Assembly (NCBI GenBank): GCA_044870245.1
Contig: JBIOYR010000109.1
Coordinates: 1-64,000, forward strand
Source: DATAFF01 sp044870245
GTDB taxonomy: Bacteria; Pseudomonadota; Alphaproteobacteria; Rhizobiales; Aestuariivirgaceae
Reading direction: 5' to 3'
Length of the DNA stretch: 64,000 nt
Position 1 is the stretch's first letter, and every line of letters starts with the position of its first letter. Shown one piece after another: positions 8,869 through 18,369 of this stretch. The notes below the pieces were generated by a model that did no database searches, was not told the origin of the DNA, and was given only the letters and a program-made list of their open reading frames with translations. A program made the translations under genes and the position numbers.

Positions 8869-10071
8869 ATGAATCCATCGCTCCTTGCGGTCTACAACCG
8901 GCATCCGGTGGCGTTCGTCGCCGGCAACGGCGCTCGCCTGACGGCCGAGGATGGGAGCGAGTATCTCGATTTCGGCTCGGGGGTTGCGGTGAATGCGCTG
9001 GGCCATGCCCATCCGCATCTGGTCAAGGCGCTGAACGAGCAGGCGGCGCGGCTGTGGCACACCTCCAATCTCTATCGCATTCCCGAGGGCGAACGGCTGG
9101 CGGCGCGGCTCACCGAGGCGACCTTCGCCGATGCGGTGTTCTTCACCAATTCCGGGGTGGAGGCGCTGGAATGCGCCTTCAAGATGGCGCGGCGCTATCA
9201 TCATTCGCGCGGCCAGGGCCACCGCTACCGCCTCATCACCTTCGAGGGGGCCTTCCATGGCCGCACGCTCGCGGCGATCGCCGCCGGCGGCCAGGCGAAA
9301 TATCTCGAGGGGTTCGGCCCGAAGGTCGAGGGCTTCGATCAGGTGCCGTTCGGCGATCATGCCGCGGTCGAGGCGGCGATCGGCGATGAGACCGCCGGAA
9401 TCCTGCTCGAACCCGTGCAGGGCGAGGGCGGCATGCGCAAGTTCTCGGTCCAGGAGCTCCGGCGCCTGCGCGAGCTCTGCGACAGAAGCGGGCTGCTCCT
9501 CGTGCTCGACGAGGTGCAATGCGGCATGGGCCGCACCGGTCGGCTGTTCGCGCATGAGGCAGCCGGCATCACCCCCGACATCATGGCGATCGCCAAGGCG
9601 ATCGGCGGCGGGTTCCCGCTCGGGGCGTGCCTGGCGACCGAGGCGGTGGCCAAGGCGATGCCGGCGGGGTCGCATGGCTCGACCTATGGCGGCAATCCGC
9701 TGGCCATGGCGGTCGGCAATGCCGTGCTCGACGTCATTCTGGCGGACGGGTTCCTCGATGCCGTGCGAGGCTCCTCGCTGAGGCTGCGACAGCATCTGGC
9801 GCGGCTGCGCGATGCCTATCCCAGCCTGATCGAGGAGATCCGCGGCGAAGGCCTGATGATCGGGCTCAAATGCACCATTCCCAATCTCGACGTGGTGCAG
9901 GAGGCGATGCAGGAGAGGCTCCTGACGATCGCGGCCGGCGACAATGTGGTGCGCCTGCTGCCGCCGCTGGTGGTGACCGATGAAGAGATGAGCGAAGGGG
10001 TGGAGCGGCTCGACCGTGCGCTTGGCCGGCTGGCCAAGGCGGCAGTGCCGAAAGCCATTCCTGCCAAATGA
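8869..10071 (+). CDS. argD: Acetylornithine aminotransferase
   Basis: 400 residues, normal length for class III aminotransferases. It exchanges the amino group between glutamate and N-acetylglutamate semialdehyde in arginine biosynthesis. Visible features: the PLP-phosphate region TNSGVEALECAFK, LLEPVQGEGG, the cofactor Asp in LVLDEVQCGMGRTG, and the Schiff-base lysine in AIAKAIGGGFPLGA. It precedes argF by 13 bases, the conserved argD-argF(-hslO) order of many alphaproteobacteria. It may also act in lysine synthesis as succinyl-DAP aminotransferase, which sequence alone cannot show. Confidence 0.95.
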   Translation: MNPSLLAVYNRHPVAFVAGNGARLTAEDGSEYLDFGSGVAVNALGHAHPHLVKALNEQAARLWHTSNLYRIPEGERLAARLTEATFADAVFFTNSGVEALECAFKMARRYHHSRGQGHRYRLITFEGAFHGRTLAAIAAGGQAKYLEGFGPKVEGFDQVPFGDHAAVEAAIGDETAGILLEPVQGEGGMRKFSVQELRRLRELCDRSGLLLVLDEVQCGMGRTGRLFAHEAAGITPDIMAIAKAIGGGFPLGACLATEAVAKAMPAGSHGSTYGGNPLAMAVGNAVLDVILADGFLDAVRGSSLRLRQHLARLRDAYPSLIEEIRGEGLMIGLKCTIPNLDVVQEAMQERLLTIAAGDNVVRLLPPLVVTDEEMSEGVERLDRALGRLAKAAVPKAIPAK

Positions 10072-10084
10072 CAGCGACGTCGGC

Positions 10085-11005
<921 letters not shown>

Positions 11006-11007
11006 GT

Positions 11008-11025
11008 GTCCGGCCGTTTCCGGAC
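11008..11025 (+). terminator. Short hairpin between argF and hslO
   Basis: GTCCGG and CCGGAC form a 6-bp stem with a 6-base loop directly after the argF stop. There is no U-run after it, so it may be a processing or stabilising hairpin more than a terminator; hslO begins only 17 bases later. Confidence 0.35.
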
Positions 11026-11041
11026 GGGAAGACGGTGAGAA

Positions 11042-12022
11042 ATGAACAAGATCCATGCAAGCCGCGGCGTCTCCGCGGCCACGCCGGACGACATTGTGCT
11101 GCCATTCGAAATCAAGCCGCTCGGGGTCAGGGGGAGGCTGCTGCGGCTTGGTGCGGTCATCGACGGCATCGTCCATCAGCATGCCTATCCGGACCCCGTC
11201 TCGGCGCTGCTGGCGGAGAGCGTGGCGCTTGCCGCCATGCTTGGAACGACGATGAAATTCGAGGGAAAGTTCATTCTGCAGACGGCCACCGACGGTGCGG
11301 TCGACATGCTGGTGGCGCAGTTCGCGACCCCGGCGGGCCTGCGCGGCTATGCCCGGTTCGACGGCGAGGCGGTCCAGGCGACAGCGGCAGCCGGGCGGGT
11401 CCAGACCGATCGCCTGCTCGGCAAGGGACATCTCGCCATGACCGTCGATCAGGGCAGCAAGATGGAGCGCTATCAGGGAATTGTGGCGCTGGACCGGGGC
11501 GGGCTGGTGGGCGCGGCACATCAATATTTCCGGCAATCGGAACAGATCCCGACCTGGCTGAAAGTGGCGGCCGGACCGCTGATGGCGCGCGGCGCCGGGC
11601 CTGATCGCTGGCGGGCCGGCGCGATCCTCATCCAGCATCTGCCGGCCCAAGGGGGCGCAAGCCCGATGCCGCTGAGCTCCGGCGATGCGCCGGGCGGCCA
11701 TGAGGAGGAGGTGCCGGAGGACGAGCGGTGGGTGAGGGCGCGGGTGCTCGCCGAAACGGTCGAGGATCACGAGCTGCTCGATCCGTTGCTCGCACCGGAA
11801 CGGCTGCTCTATCGCCTGTTCCATGAGGACGGCGTGACGGTCTACCCGCCGATCGAGCTCGAGCGGCGCTGCGGCTGCACCCGCGAGAGGGTTGCCGACA
11901 TGCTGCGGAGCTTCTCCGAGGCGGATCGCCGGCACATGGTGCAGCAGGGGCGGATCGGAGTAACCTGCCAGTTCTGTTCGGCCCGCTACGAATTCTCGCC
12001 GGACGAGGTTGCAGCGGCCTGA
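11042..12022 (+). CDS. hslO: Redox-activated chaperone Hsp33
   Basis: 326 residues. Hsp33 holds unfolded proteins when oxidative stress releases zinc from its C-terminal switch. The zinc motif is complete: CGC (C-x-C) near residue 277 and CQFC (C-x2-C) near 311. The N-terminal fold shows the typical VDMLVAQFATPAGLRGYAR region. It follows argD-argF on the same strand, an arrangement common in Rhizobiales. The N-terminus has an extra 15 or so residues before the core, also usual in this group. Confidence 0.95.
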   Translation: MNKIHASRGVSAATPDDIVLPFEIKPLGVRGRLLRLGAVIDGIVHQHAYPDPVSALLAESVALAAMLGTTMKFEGKFILQTATDGAVDMLVAQFATPAGLRGYARFDGEAVQATAAAGRVQTDRLLGKGHLAMTVDQGSKMERYQGIVALDRGGLVGAAHQYFRQSEQIPTWLKVAAGPLMARGAGPDRWRAGAILIQHLPAQGGASPMPLSSGDAPGGHEEEVPEDERWVRARVLAETVEDHELLDPLLAPERLLYRLFHEDGVTVYPPIELERRCGCTRERVADMLRSFSEADRRHMVQQGRIGVTCQFCSARYEFSPDEVAAA

Positions 12023-12036
12023 GCAAGGCCAGGTTT

Positions 12037-12918
12037 GTGGGGAGGATCGTGAGGCATTTCCATCGTCGGACAATCACCGCGCCGCTCCTGATCGTCCTTC
12101 CCGTTCTGGCGCTGCTCGGAACTTTCGTCGACTTTGCAGCCGGGCAGGAGGCTGCCTATCCGGTTCCGCAATTCCGTCACATCGATCCGACGCGCACCGA
12201 GCCGGTGGTGCGCGACATCGCGCTGGTCCGGTTCGTCGCCGATGATTCCTTTCCACCTTTCAGCTATCGCGATGGCGATGGGGCGCTGACCGGGCTCAAT
12301 GTGTCGGTCGCCGATGCCATTTGCCGCGAGCTCAAGCTGAAATGCGAGTTCCTGGTGAAGCCGTGGGACGAGGCGGTGGAATCGGTTGCCAAGGGCGAGG
12401 CGGATGCCGTGCTGTCCGGTCTCAAGATGACCCCGGCAACGCTCGAGCGGTTCGACTTCACGGCTCCCTATCTGCGCACCGTCGGACGATTTGTGGTGCG
12501 CAACCAGAACCAGATGCCCTCGCCAGACGTCAAAAGCCTGGCCGGCAAGCGCATCGGGGTGATCGCCGGGTCGGCGCATGAAGCCTGGATCAAGGCCTAT
12601 TTCCCACGATCGCTGGTCAAATCATACCGGACCGAAGGCGAGGCCGAGGAGGCGCTGCGCACCGGCGGGCTCGATGCATTGTTCGGCGATGCCTATCGGC
12701 TGATCTTCTGGGTGCATGGCCAAAGCGCCCGGCAATGCTGCCGCCTGCTGCCGGGGGCGTTCATCGAGCCTGGTTACTTCTCGTCCGGAATCACCATCGC
12801 GGTGAAGCGCGGCAACCGGCGGCTTCTAGACGCCCTCGACTATGGCCTGGACCGACTGCAGACCTCCGGCGAGTTCGCCCGCATCTATCGCAAGTTCTTT
12901 CCCGAGCCGCCGGCGTGA
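12037..12918 (+). CDS. Periplasmic amino-acid-type solute-binding protein (family 3)
   Basis: 293 residues from GTG 12037, with AAGG 8 bases upstream; a GTG at 12049 is possible. The N-terminus is a signal sequence: Arg/His-rich start, hydrophobic core LLIVLPVLALLGTF, then small residues. The mature part matches family 3 binding proteins (DDSFPPFSYRDGDGALTGLN, DAVLSGLKMTPATLERFDFT, LAGKRIGVIAGSAHE). No permease or ATPase gene is adjacent, so it is an orphan, serving a distant ABC transporter or a sensor. Its TGA stop touches the first heptad of a repeat. Confidence 0.85.
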   Translation: MGRIVRHFHRRTITAPLLIVLPVLALLGTFVDFAAGQEAAYPVPQFRHIDPTRTEPVVRDIALVRFVADDSFPPFSYRDGDGALTGLNVSVADAICRELKLKCEFLVKPWDEAVESVAKGEADAVLSGLKMTPATLERFDFTAPYLRTVGRFVVRNQNQMPSPDVKSLAGKRIGVIAGSAHEAWIKAYFPRSLVKSYRTEGEAEEALRTGGLDALFGDAYRLIFWVHGQSARQCCRLLPGAFIEPGYFSSGITIAVKRGNRRLLDALDYGLDRLQTSGEFARIYRKFFPEPPA

Positions 12919-12986
12919 AGGCAGTAGGCAGTAGGCAATAGGCAGTAGTGAGGAGCACAGCCCACTGCCTAAGGCCTACTGCCTGC
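12918..12986. repeat. Heptad-repeat palindrome, copy 2
   Basis: Left arm: four 7-mers (AGGCAGT phase) ending in TAG at 12946-12948. A spacer of about 14 bases follows, then a right arm reading CACTGCC, TAAGGC, CTACTGCC, the inverse complement. The element fills the whole gap between the convergent binding-protein and helicase genes and could fold as a long hairpin. The helicase TAG stop (12976-12978) and its last codons lie inside the right arm. It may act as a two-way terminator. Confidence 0.8.
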
Positions 12987-15798
12987 CAATGAAGCCCGCG
13001 GTGGCATCGATCGCCTCCACCAATCCCATGCGGGCAATCGTCATGCCCGATGGGAAGGCAGTGCAGAAGCGCGAAGCGAGGCGCGAGTCGAGCACGACGA
13101 AGACGCCGCGGTCGTCGCCGCGGCGGATCAGCCGCCCGAAGGCCTGCCTGAGCCGCAGCCGCACGCCCATATCCTGCCAGGCGCCCCCGCCGAACTGCTC
13201 GCGGCGTGCCCGTTCGAGGATGGTGGGCTGGCTCCACGGCACCCGATCGAGCACGATCAGCCGGAGCGAGTCGCCGGGAACATCGACACCGTCGCGCACC
13301 GCATCAGTCCCGAGCAGGCAGGAGTGACGCTCGGCCCGGAACATGTCGACCAGCGTGCCGGTGTCGATCGGATCGACATGCTGGGCATAGAGCGGCAGAC
13401 CCGCCCTGGCGAGGGGAACGATCAGGCGGCGGTGCACCGCCCGGAGCCGGGCGATTGCCGTGAACAGGCCAAGCCCGCCACCGCCGGCGGCGAGGAACAG
13501 CTCGCGATAGGCGGCGGCGAGCTGATCCATGTCGTCGCGCGCCACGTCATTGACGACGATGATGCAACTGTTGGCGAGGTAGTCGAAGGGCGAGGGGAAG
13601 CTGGCGCGGCGGGCGGCATAGGGCAGATGGGCGGCGCCGGTTCGCATCTCGGCATTGCGCCAGTCCTCCGGCGCCTCGGGCGGGCGGTCGCGCAAGGTCG
13701 CCGAGGTGATGATGACGCCATCCGGCGGCCGCAGCACGGCAGCGGCCAACGGCTCGGTCGGATCGATCCAGTGGCAATGGAAGCCGCAATCGACCTCGCG
13801 GCCCTCGAACTGATCGATGGCGAACCAGTCGACATGGAGTGGCTCGGGCTCCGCAATGAGGCGCGACAGCATGGTAACCCAGCCCCCCACCATCAACTCG
13901 GAACGTCGCCGGAGAGAGCGGGCGATGGCCTCGATCCGCGCCCGATCGACCGATGACAGCTCGCTTGCCTCTTCATCGAGCCGCTTGATCAGACGCTCGG
14001 CGAGCAGCGACATCGGCCGCTTGAGATCGATGAGGGCGGCGGCAAGGCGGCCGGCAGCATTGGCGACGCCGTCGGGCAGCGGTCGGCAATCGGCCTCGAC
14101 AACCGGTGCGCCGGAGGGCGCGTTGCGCGATTCCACCTGCTGGCGGATCAGCCAGAGAAAGGTCTCGGCGGCGCCATCGGGCATGCCGGCGTGAACGCGG
14201 CGCATCCAGCCCGGACCGGGCAACGCCTCGGATGCTCTGAGAACGAGACCGAGCAGCTCTTCCGACTGGCGGTCGTCGGAAGCGAGCTCGCCGAGGCGGT
14301 CGGCAAGGCCGCGGCCGCGCCGGCCTTGTGCCTCGGGGCCGCGGATCCAGCGCCTGAGCTCGGCGGTCTCGATGCCGGTGAGATGGCCGGAGAAGGCAGT
14401 GTCGGCGGCATCGAACAGATGGTGGCCCTCGTCGAAGACCAGCCGGCGCATGGCGCCGGTCTGCTCCTGCTCCTCGGTGGTCTCGGCCGGTCCGAGCGCC
14501 TGGTCGATTGCCGCCTGGTGCAGCACCAGGGCATGGTTGGCAATGACGATGTCGGCCTTGCGGGCGGCGCGGACCGCCTTCTCGATGAAGCATTTGCGAT
14601 AATGCGGGCAGGCGGCATAGATGCATTCGCCGCGACGGTCGGTGAGGCCGAGGCGGGCGGGCGAGGCGGTCGCCGCTTCGCCCGTTGCGTCGCTCGTCAG
14701 GCCCATGATCCAGGCCGGGAAGTCGCCACCCACCATGTCCCCGTCGCGGCTCGCCAATGCCCAGCGGGCGATCAGACCGGCGAGCAGGGCGCTGCGCGGC
14801 GAATGGGTCATTCGCCCGAATGCCTCCTGCATGTTGAGCAGGCAGGCATAGTTCTCCCGGCCCTTTCGGATCACGATGCGGCGGCGGCGCTCGGCCGGAT
14901 CGGGGATGATCCGTCCCGACTCCTGCTCGAGCTGGCGCTGCAGGTTCTTGGTGTAGGTCGAGACCCACACGGTTCCGGCATTGCGGCGGGCCCACATGGC
15001 GGCGGGAGCAAGATAGCCCAGGGTCTTGCCGAGACCGGTCCCGGCTTCGGCCAGCACGATGACATTGCTCGTCGGCTCGGCGCGGGGATGGAAGGCGAGC
15101 GCCGCCTCGCCGCAATAATCCATCTGCTGCGGCCGGGACTCGGCATCGGGGCCGAGCAACGCGCGCAGGTAGTCGCGCGCCTCGGTCGCGGTGACGGGAT
15201 GGTGGCGCGACGGCGGCCGCGATCCCTCCTCCTCCCATTCGGGCAGACGGTCCCAGATATTGAGGCCGGTCGCAAAGGGCGGCAGCTTGAGGTCGGGCTC
15301 GCCCTGCTTCAGGGCCGCGAGCACCGGCTCGGCCCAGGGCCAGCGGGCGCGGCCGAGAAACTGGGCGAGCTCGGCAGTCTCGCGGCGCCGTTCGAGGCGG
15401 CGATCAGCCAGGCGGGACAGCAGCTCCTCGGCGACGGCGGCAATGGTGAGGCAATCCTCCGGGTCGGGGGTGAGAGCGAGCGCCCGCGCGAGGCCGTTGG
15501 GCAGCGGCACCGCCGGAACCGCCGGGGCGGCGAAAGCGAAGAGCTCGGCGATGTCGAGATGGCGCTGCTCGCGGGCGGCGCGGATCGCTGCCCGTGGCGC
15601 AGAGGCAGCATAGCCCAGCCGCTCGACCAGATAGGCGGCATGGCAAACCACATGGGGCGCGGCGGCGAGCGCAGCGAGGCCGGCCGGCGCATCGTAGATC
15701 ACCGGCGGCTCGGTGCCGGCTCTCACCGCAATCCCGGTGCCTGCTGCCGCGGCAACGGGAAAGGGCAGAATCGCTGGCGCTGGGGCGGGCAGGGTCAT
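12976..15798 (-). CDS. DinG/XPD-family iron-sulfur ATP-dependent DNA helicase
   Basis: 940 residues. Walker A is AEAGTGLGKT, the DEAH-type box is FDEGHHLFD, and the C-terminal helicase motif contains LDRVPWSQPTILERARR. Cysteines suited to an iron-sulfur cluster lie between motifs I and II: one in ENYACLL and three in ECIYAACPHYRKC. This is the YoaA/DinG family of 5'-3' helicases that unwind D-loops, R-loops and G-quadruplexes. The N-terminal 250 residues, before Walker A, form the alphaproteobacterial-type extension. The last residues (GRQ) and TAG are encoded by repeat copy 2, and copy 3 lies just upstream of its ATG, so the gene is bracketed by repeats. Confidence 0.88.
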   Translation of the reverse strand: MTLPAPAPAILPFPVAAAAGTGIAVRAGTEPPVIYDAPAGLAALAAAPHVVCHAAYLVERLGYAASAPRAAIRAAREQRHLDIAELFAFAAPAVPAVPLPNGLARALALTPDPEDCLTIAAVAEELLSRLADRRLERRRETAELAQFLGRARWPWAEPVLAALKQGEPDLKLPPFATGLNIWDRLPEWEEEGSRPPSRHHPVTATEARDYLRALLGPDAESRPQQMDYCGEAALAFHPRAEPTSNVIVLAEAGTGLGKTLGYLAPAAMWARRNAGTVWVSTYTKNLQRQLEQESGRIIPDPAERRRRIVIRKGRENYACLLNMQEAFGRMTHSPRSALLAGLIARWALASRDGDMVGGDFPAWIMGLTSDATGEAATASPARLGLTDRRGECIYAACPHYRKCFIEKAVRAARKADIVIANHALVLHQAAIDQALGPAETTEEQEQTGAMRRLVFDEGHHLFDAADTAFSGHLTGIETAELRRWIRGPEAQGRRGRGLADRLGELASDDRQSEELLGLVLRASEALPGPGWMRRVHAGMPDGAAETFLWLIRQQVESRNAPSGAPVVEADCRPLPDGVANAAGRLAAALIDLKRPMSLLAERLIKRLDEEASELSSVDRARIEAIARSLRRRSELMVGGWVTMLSRLIAEPEPLHVDWFAIDQFEGREVDCGFHCHWIDPTEPLAAAVLRPPDGVIITSATLRDRPPEAPEDWRNAEMRTGAAHLPYAARRASFPSPFDYLANSCIIVVNDVARDDMDQLAAAYRELFLAAGGGGLGLFTAIARLRAVHRRLIVPLARAGLPLYAQHVDPIDTGTLVDMFRAERHSCLLGTDAVRDGVDVPGDSLRLIVLDRVPWSQPTILERARREQFGGGAWQDMGVRLRLRQAFGRLIRRGDDRGVFVVLDSRLASRFCTAFPSGMTIARMGLVEAIDATAGFIGRQ

Positions 15799-15803
15799 TG
15801 TTC

Positions 15804-15867
15804 CAGGCAGTAGGCAATAGGCAGTAGAGCGCAGATCACTGCCTATTGCCTACTCCCGACTGCCTAA
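15804..15867. repeat. Heptad-repeat palindrome, copy 3
   Basis: Left arm AGGCAG-TAGGCAA-TAGGCAG-TAG, spacer of about 10 bases, right arm CACTGCC-TATTGCC-TACTCCC-GACTGCC-TAA. It occupies the gap between ahcY and the helicase gene (both minus strand). The right arm carries the TAG stop of ahcY (15864-15866). Structure is read directly; function is unknown. Confidence 0.8.
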
Positions 15868-17267
15868 TAGCGATAGTAGTCGGGCTTGAACGGTCCCTTC
15901 TTCTCGACGCCGATATAGGCCGCCTGCTCGCCGGTGAGCTCGGTCAGCCGGACGCCGAGCTTGGGCAGATGCAGCCGGGCCACCTTCTCGTCGAGGTGCT
16001 TGGGAAGCACATAGACCTCATTGCGGTACTTGCCGGCCTTGGCGGCGGTGAACAGCTCGATCTGAGCCAGCACCTGGTTGGTAAACGACGCCGACATGAC
16101 AAAGCTCGGGTGTCCGGTGGCATTGCCGAGATTGACGAGCCTCCCCTGCGACAGCAGCACGATGCGGTTGCCGGCGGGAAACTCTACGATATCGACCTGC
16201 GGCTTGACATTGGTCCAGCGGTAGTTGCGCAGGGCGCTGACCTGGATCTCATTGTCGAAATGGCCGATGTTGCAGACGATCGCCATGTCCTTCATCCGGC
16301 GCATATGGTCGAGCGTGATGACGTCGCGATTGCCGGTGGCGGTGACGAAGATGTCGGCGGTGGGCAGGGCATCCTCGATCTGCTGCACCGAGAAACCGTC
16401 CATGGCCGCCTGCAAGGCGCAGATCGGATCGATCTCGGTGACGATCACGCGGGCGCCGGCGCCCTTGAGCGACTGGGCCGAGCCCTTGCCGACGTCGCCA
16501 TAGCCGCAGACCACCGCCACCTTGCCGGCCATCATCACGTCGGTGCCGCGCCGGATCGCATCCACCAGCGATTCGCGGCAGCCATATTTGTTGTCGAACT
16601 TGGACTTGGTGACGCTGTCATTGACATTGATCGCGGGGAACGGCAGCTCGCCCCGCTTCTGCAGATCATAGAGCCGGTGCACCCCGGTCGTCGTCTCCTC
16701 GGACACGCCGAGCAGCGCCGCCTTGACCTTTGCGAACCACCCCGGCCGCGCATCGATGCGCCGCGCGATCTCGCCGTAGAGCGCCTCCTCCTCCTCGTTT
16801 TTCGGCTTGGCGATGATGCTCCTGTCCTTTTCGGCATTGGAGCCGAGCAGGACGAACAGCGTGGCGTCGCCGCCATCGTCGAGGATGAGATTGGCCGGGT
16901 CGTTCGGCCAGTCGAAGATCCGCCCGGTGAACGCCCAATATTCCTCGAGCGACTCTCCTTTATAGGCGAAGACCGGCACGCCGGCGGCGGCGACCGCGGC
17001 GGCGGCATGATCCTGGGTGGAGAAGATGTTGCACGATGCCCAGCGCACCTCGGCGCCGAGCGCCCTCAACGTCTCGATCAGCACCGCAGTCTGAATGGTC
17101 ATGTGAAGCGAACCGGTGATGCGCGCGCCCTTCAGGGGCTGGCCGGGTCCGAATTCCTCGCGGATCGCCATCAGCCCCGGCATCTCGACCTCGGCCATGG
17201 CAATCTCCTTGCGGCCCCAGTCGGCGAGCCCGAGATCGGCAACGTGGAAATCGGCGTCATGGGCCAT
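15864..17267 (-). CDS. ahcY: S-adenosylhomocysteinase
   Basis: 467 residues from ATG 17267, the usual start (MAHDADFHVADLGLADWGR); the frame is open 40 codons further but without similarity. It splits S-adenosylhomocysteine into adenosine and homocysteine, keeping methylation reactions going. The NAD-binding GYGDVGKGSAQSL and the C-terminal KPDYYRY are diagnostic. It carries the insertion (around residues 150-190, with KNEEEEAL) typical of the longer bacterial form. Its leader contains a perfect 16-bp palindrome (17347-17362), a candidate repressor site. The stop lies in a heptad repeat. Confidence 0.97.
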   Translation of the reverse strand: MAHDADFHVADLGLADWGRKEIAMAEVEMPGLMAIREEFGPGQPLKGARITGSLHMTIQTAVLIETLRALGAEVRWASCNIFSTQDHAAAAVAAAGVPVFAYKGESLEEYWAFTGRIFDWPNDPANLILDDGGDATLFVLLGSNAEKDRSIIAKPKNEEEEALYGEIARRIDARPGWFAKVKAALLGVSEETTTGVHRLYDLQKRGELPFPAINVNDSVTKSKFDNKYGCRESLVDAIRRGTDVMMAGKVAVVCGYGDVGKGSAQSLKGAGARVIVTEIDPICALQAAMDGFSVQQIEDALPTADIFVTATGNRDVITLDHMRRMKDMAIVCNIGHFDNEIQVSALRNYRWTNVKPQVDIVEFPAGNRIVLLSQGRLVNLGNATGHPSFVMSASFTNQVLAQIELFTAAKAGKYRNEVYVLPKHLDEKVARLHLPKLGVRLTELTGEQAAYIGVEKKGPFKPDYYRY

Positions 17268-17346
17268 CGGCTTCAGTCTCCAGTGAGGGGTGAATCTGCG
17301 GTCGCCGAGGCCTATAGCAGGCACCGCGGCTGGCCGCAATCTGCAT

Positions 17347-17362
17347 ATAAAGAATTCTTTAT
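17347..17362. promoter_or_regulatory. Perfect 16-bp palindrome upstream of ahcY
   Basis: ATAAAGAATTCTTTAT, about 80 bases before the ahcY ATG and 59 bases before the divergent acyltransferase gene. It resembles sites of ArsR-family repressors; SahR, which senses S-adenosylhomocysteine, is known to control ahcY in several proteobacteria. Assignment to SahR is inference; no such regulator gene is in the window. Confidence 0.5.
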
Positions 17363-17420
17363 GTTTGATCGCTTGACGTTCTGTCACCCGTTTGTGACAC
17401 AGGCGTCATAGCAGGGCAGG

Positions 17421-18368
17421 ATGCGTCACCTCGGGAGCATGTCTTCGATGGCCGAAACTGCGGTCGAGAAATTGCGCGCGCCGGTCAGCACTGACGACGA
17501 CATCGTCTTTTCCTATTCGCGCCCCGAACACCATGTCATCCGCCGCAGCGTCATCCAGGTGATCGAGGGGTTGAGCGGCCAGCCGCGCCTGAAGGCGCTC
17601 TATGATGCCTGGCGCCGCGAGGACCGGGCGGAGCCGTTCTTCGATGCCGCGGTTCGGCTGATGGGCATCAAGATCAGGGTCAGCAGCGGCTCCGCGGAGA
17701 TTCCCAGGACCGGGCCGGTGCTGTTCGTCGCCAACCATCCTTTCGGCGTGCTCGACGGCGTCGCCCTCGGCTGGGTCACCCAGCGGGTGCGGCCGGAGAC
17801 CCGCATCCTGACCCACAGCCTGCTGTGCCAACCGCCCGAGCTCAAGCAGCATGTGCTGCCGATCGATTTCGGGGGCACCAAGGAGGCGCAAGCCAATTCG
17901 CTGGCGTCACGCCTCGAGGCGCAGCGGCTGCTGCGCAACGGCGGCGCGGTGGCGATCTTTCCGGCCGGCGGTGTTGCGACTTGTCAGCGGCCCTTCGGCC
18001 GCGAGGCGGTCGATGCGCCGTGGCACCCCTTCACCGCCAAGCTTGCCCGCACCGCCAAGGCTACGGTGGTGCCGATCTATTTCCCCGGGCAGAACTCGCG
18101 GTTCTTCCACATTGCCAGCCATCTCAGCTATTCGCTGCGGGTGGCGCTGCTGTTCCGCGAAACCGCCAACCGGCTGGGTGCCGAGGTCGATGTGGCCATT
18201 GGCCGGCCCATTCCCTTTGCCGAGCTGAAGGACTTCACCGACCGCCGGGCGATGACGCTCGAGCTGCGCCGGCGCACGCTGGAGCTTGCCCGCTTCTTCC
18301 GGCCGCCGGGAGCGCCGCTCCCGGATTACCGCCAGGAATTCCTGTTTCCGTCCTGGATATCGGAGTGA
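17421..18368 (+). CDS. Lysophospholipid (1-acyl-glycerol-3-phosphate type) acyltransferase
   Basis: 315 residues from ATG 17421; ATGs at 17439 and 17448 are alternatives. The acyltransferase motif H-x4-D is seen in VANHPFGVLDG, with the downstream FPAGGVAT and VVPIYFPGQNSRFF blocks. Such PlsC-type enzymes transfer acyl chains to lysophospholipid or ornithine-lipid precursors at the inner membrane; this branch resembles the OlsA/haemolysin-like group. pyrF follows one base after its stop, so they form an operon, an order found in relatives. Confidence 0.85.
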   Translation: MRHLGSMSSMAETAVEKLRAPVSTDDDIVFSYSRPEHHVIRRSVIQVIEGLSGQPRLKALYDAWRREDRAEPFFDAAVRLMGIKIRVSSGSAEIPRTGPVLFVANHPFGVLDGVALGWVTQRVRPETRILTHSLLCQPPELKQHVLPIDFGGTKEAQANSLASRLEAQRLLRNGGAVAIFPAGGVATCQRPFGREAVDAPWHPFTAKLARTAKATVVPIYFPGQNSRFFHIASHLSYSLRVALLFRETANRLGAEVDVAIGRPIPFAELKDFTDRRAMTLELRRRTLELARFFRPPGAPLPDYRQEFLFPSWISE

Positions 18369-18369
18369 C

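Noticed and set aside
17268..17420. SAH riboswitch in the ahcY leader
   Set aside because: I could not draw the pseudoknot or find the conserved core; the palindrome explains the region better.
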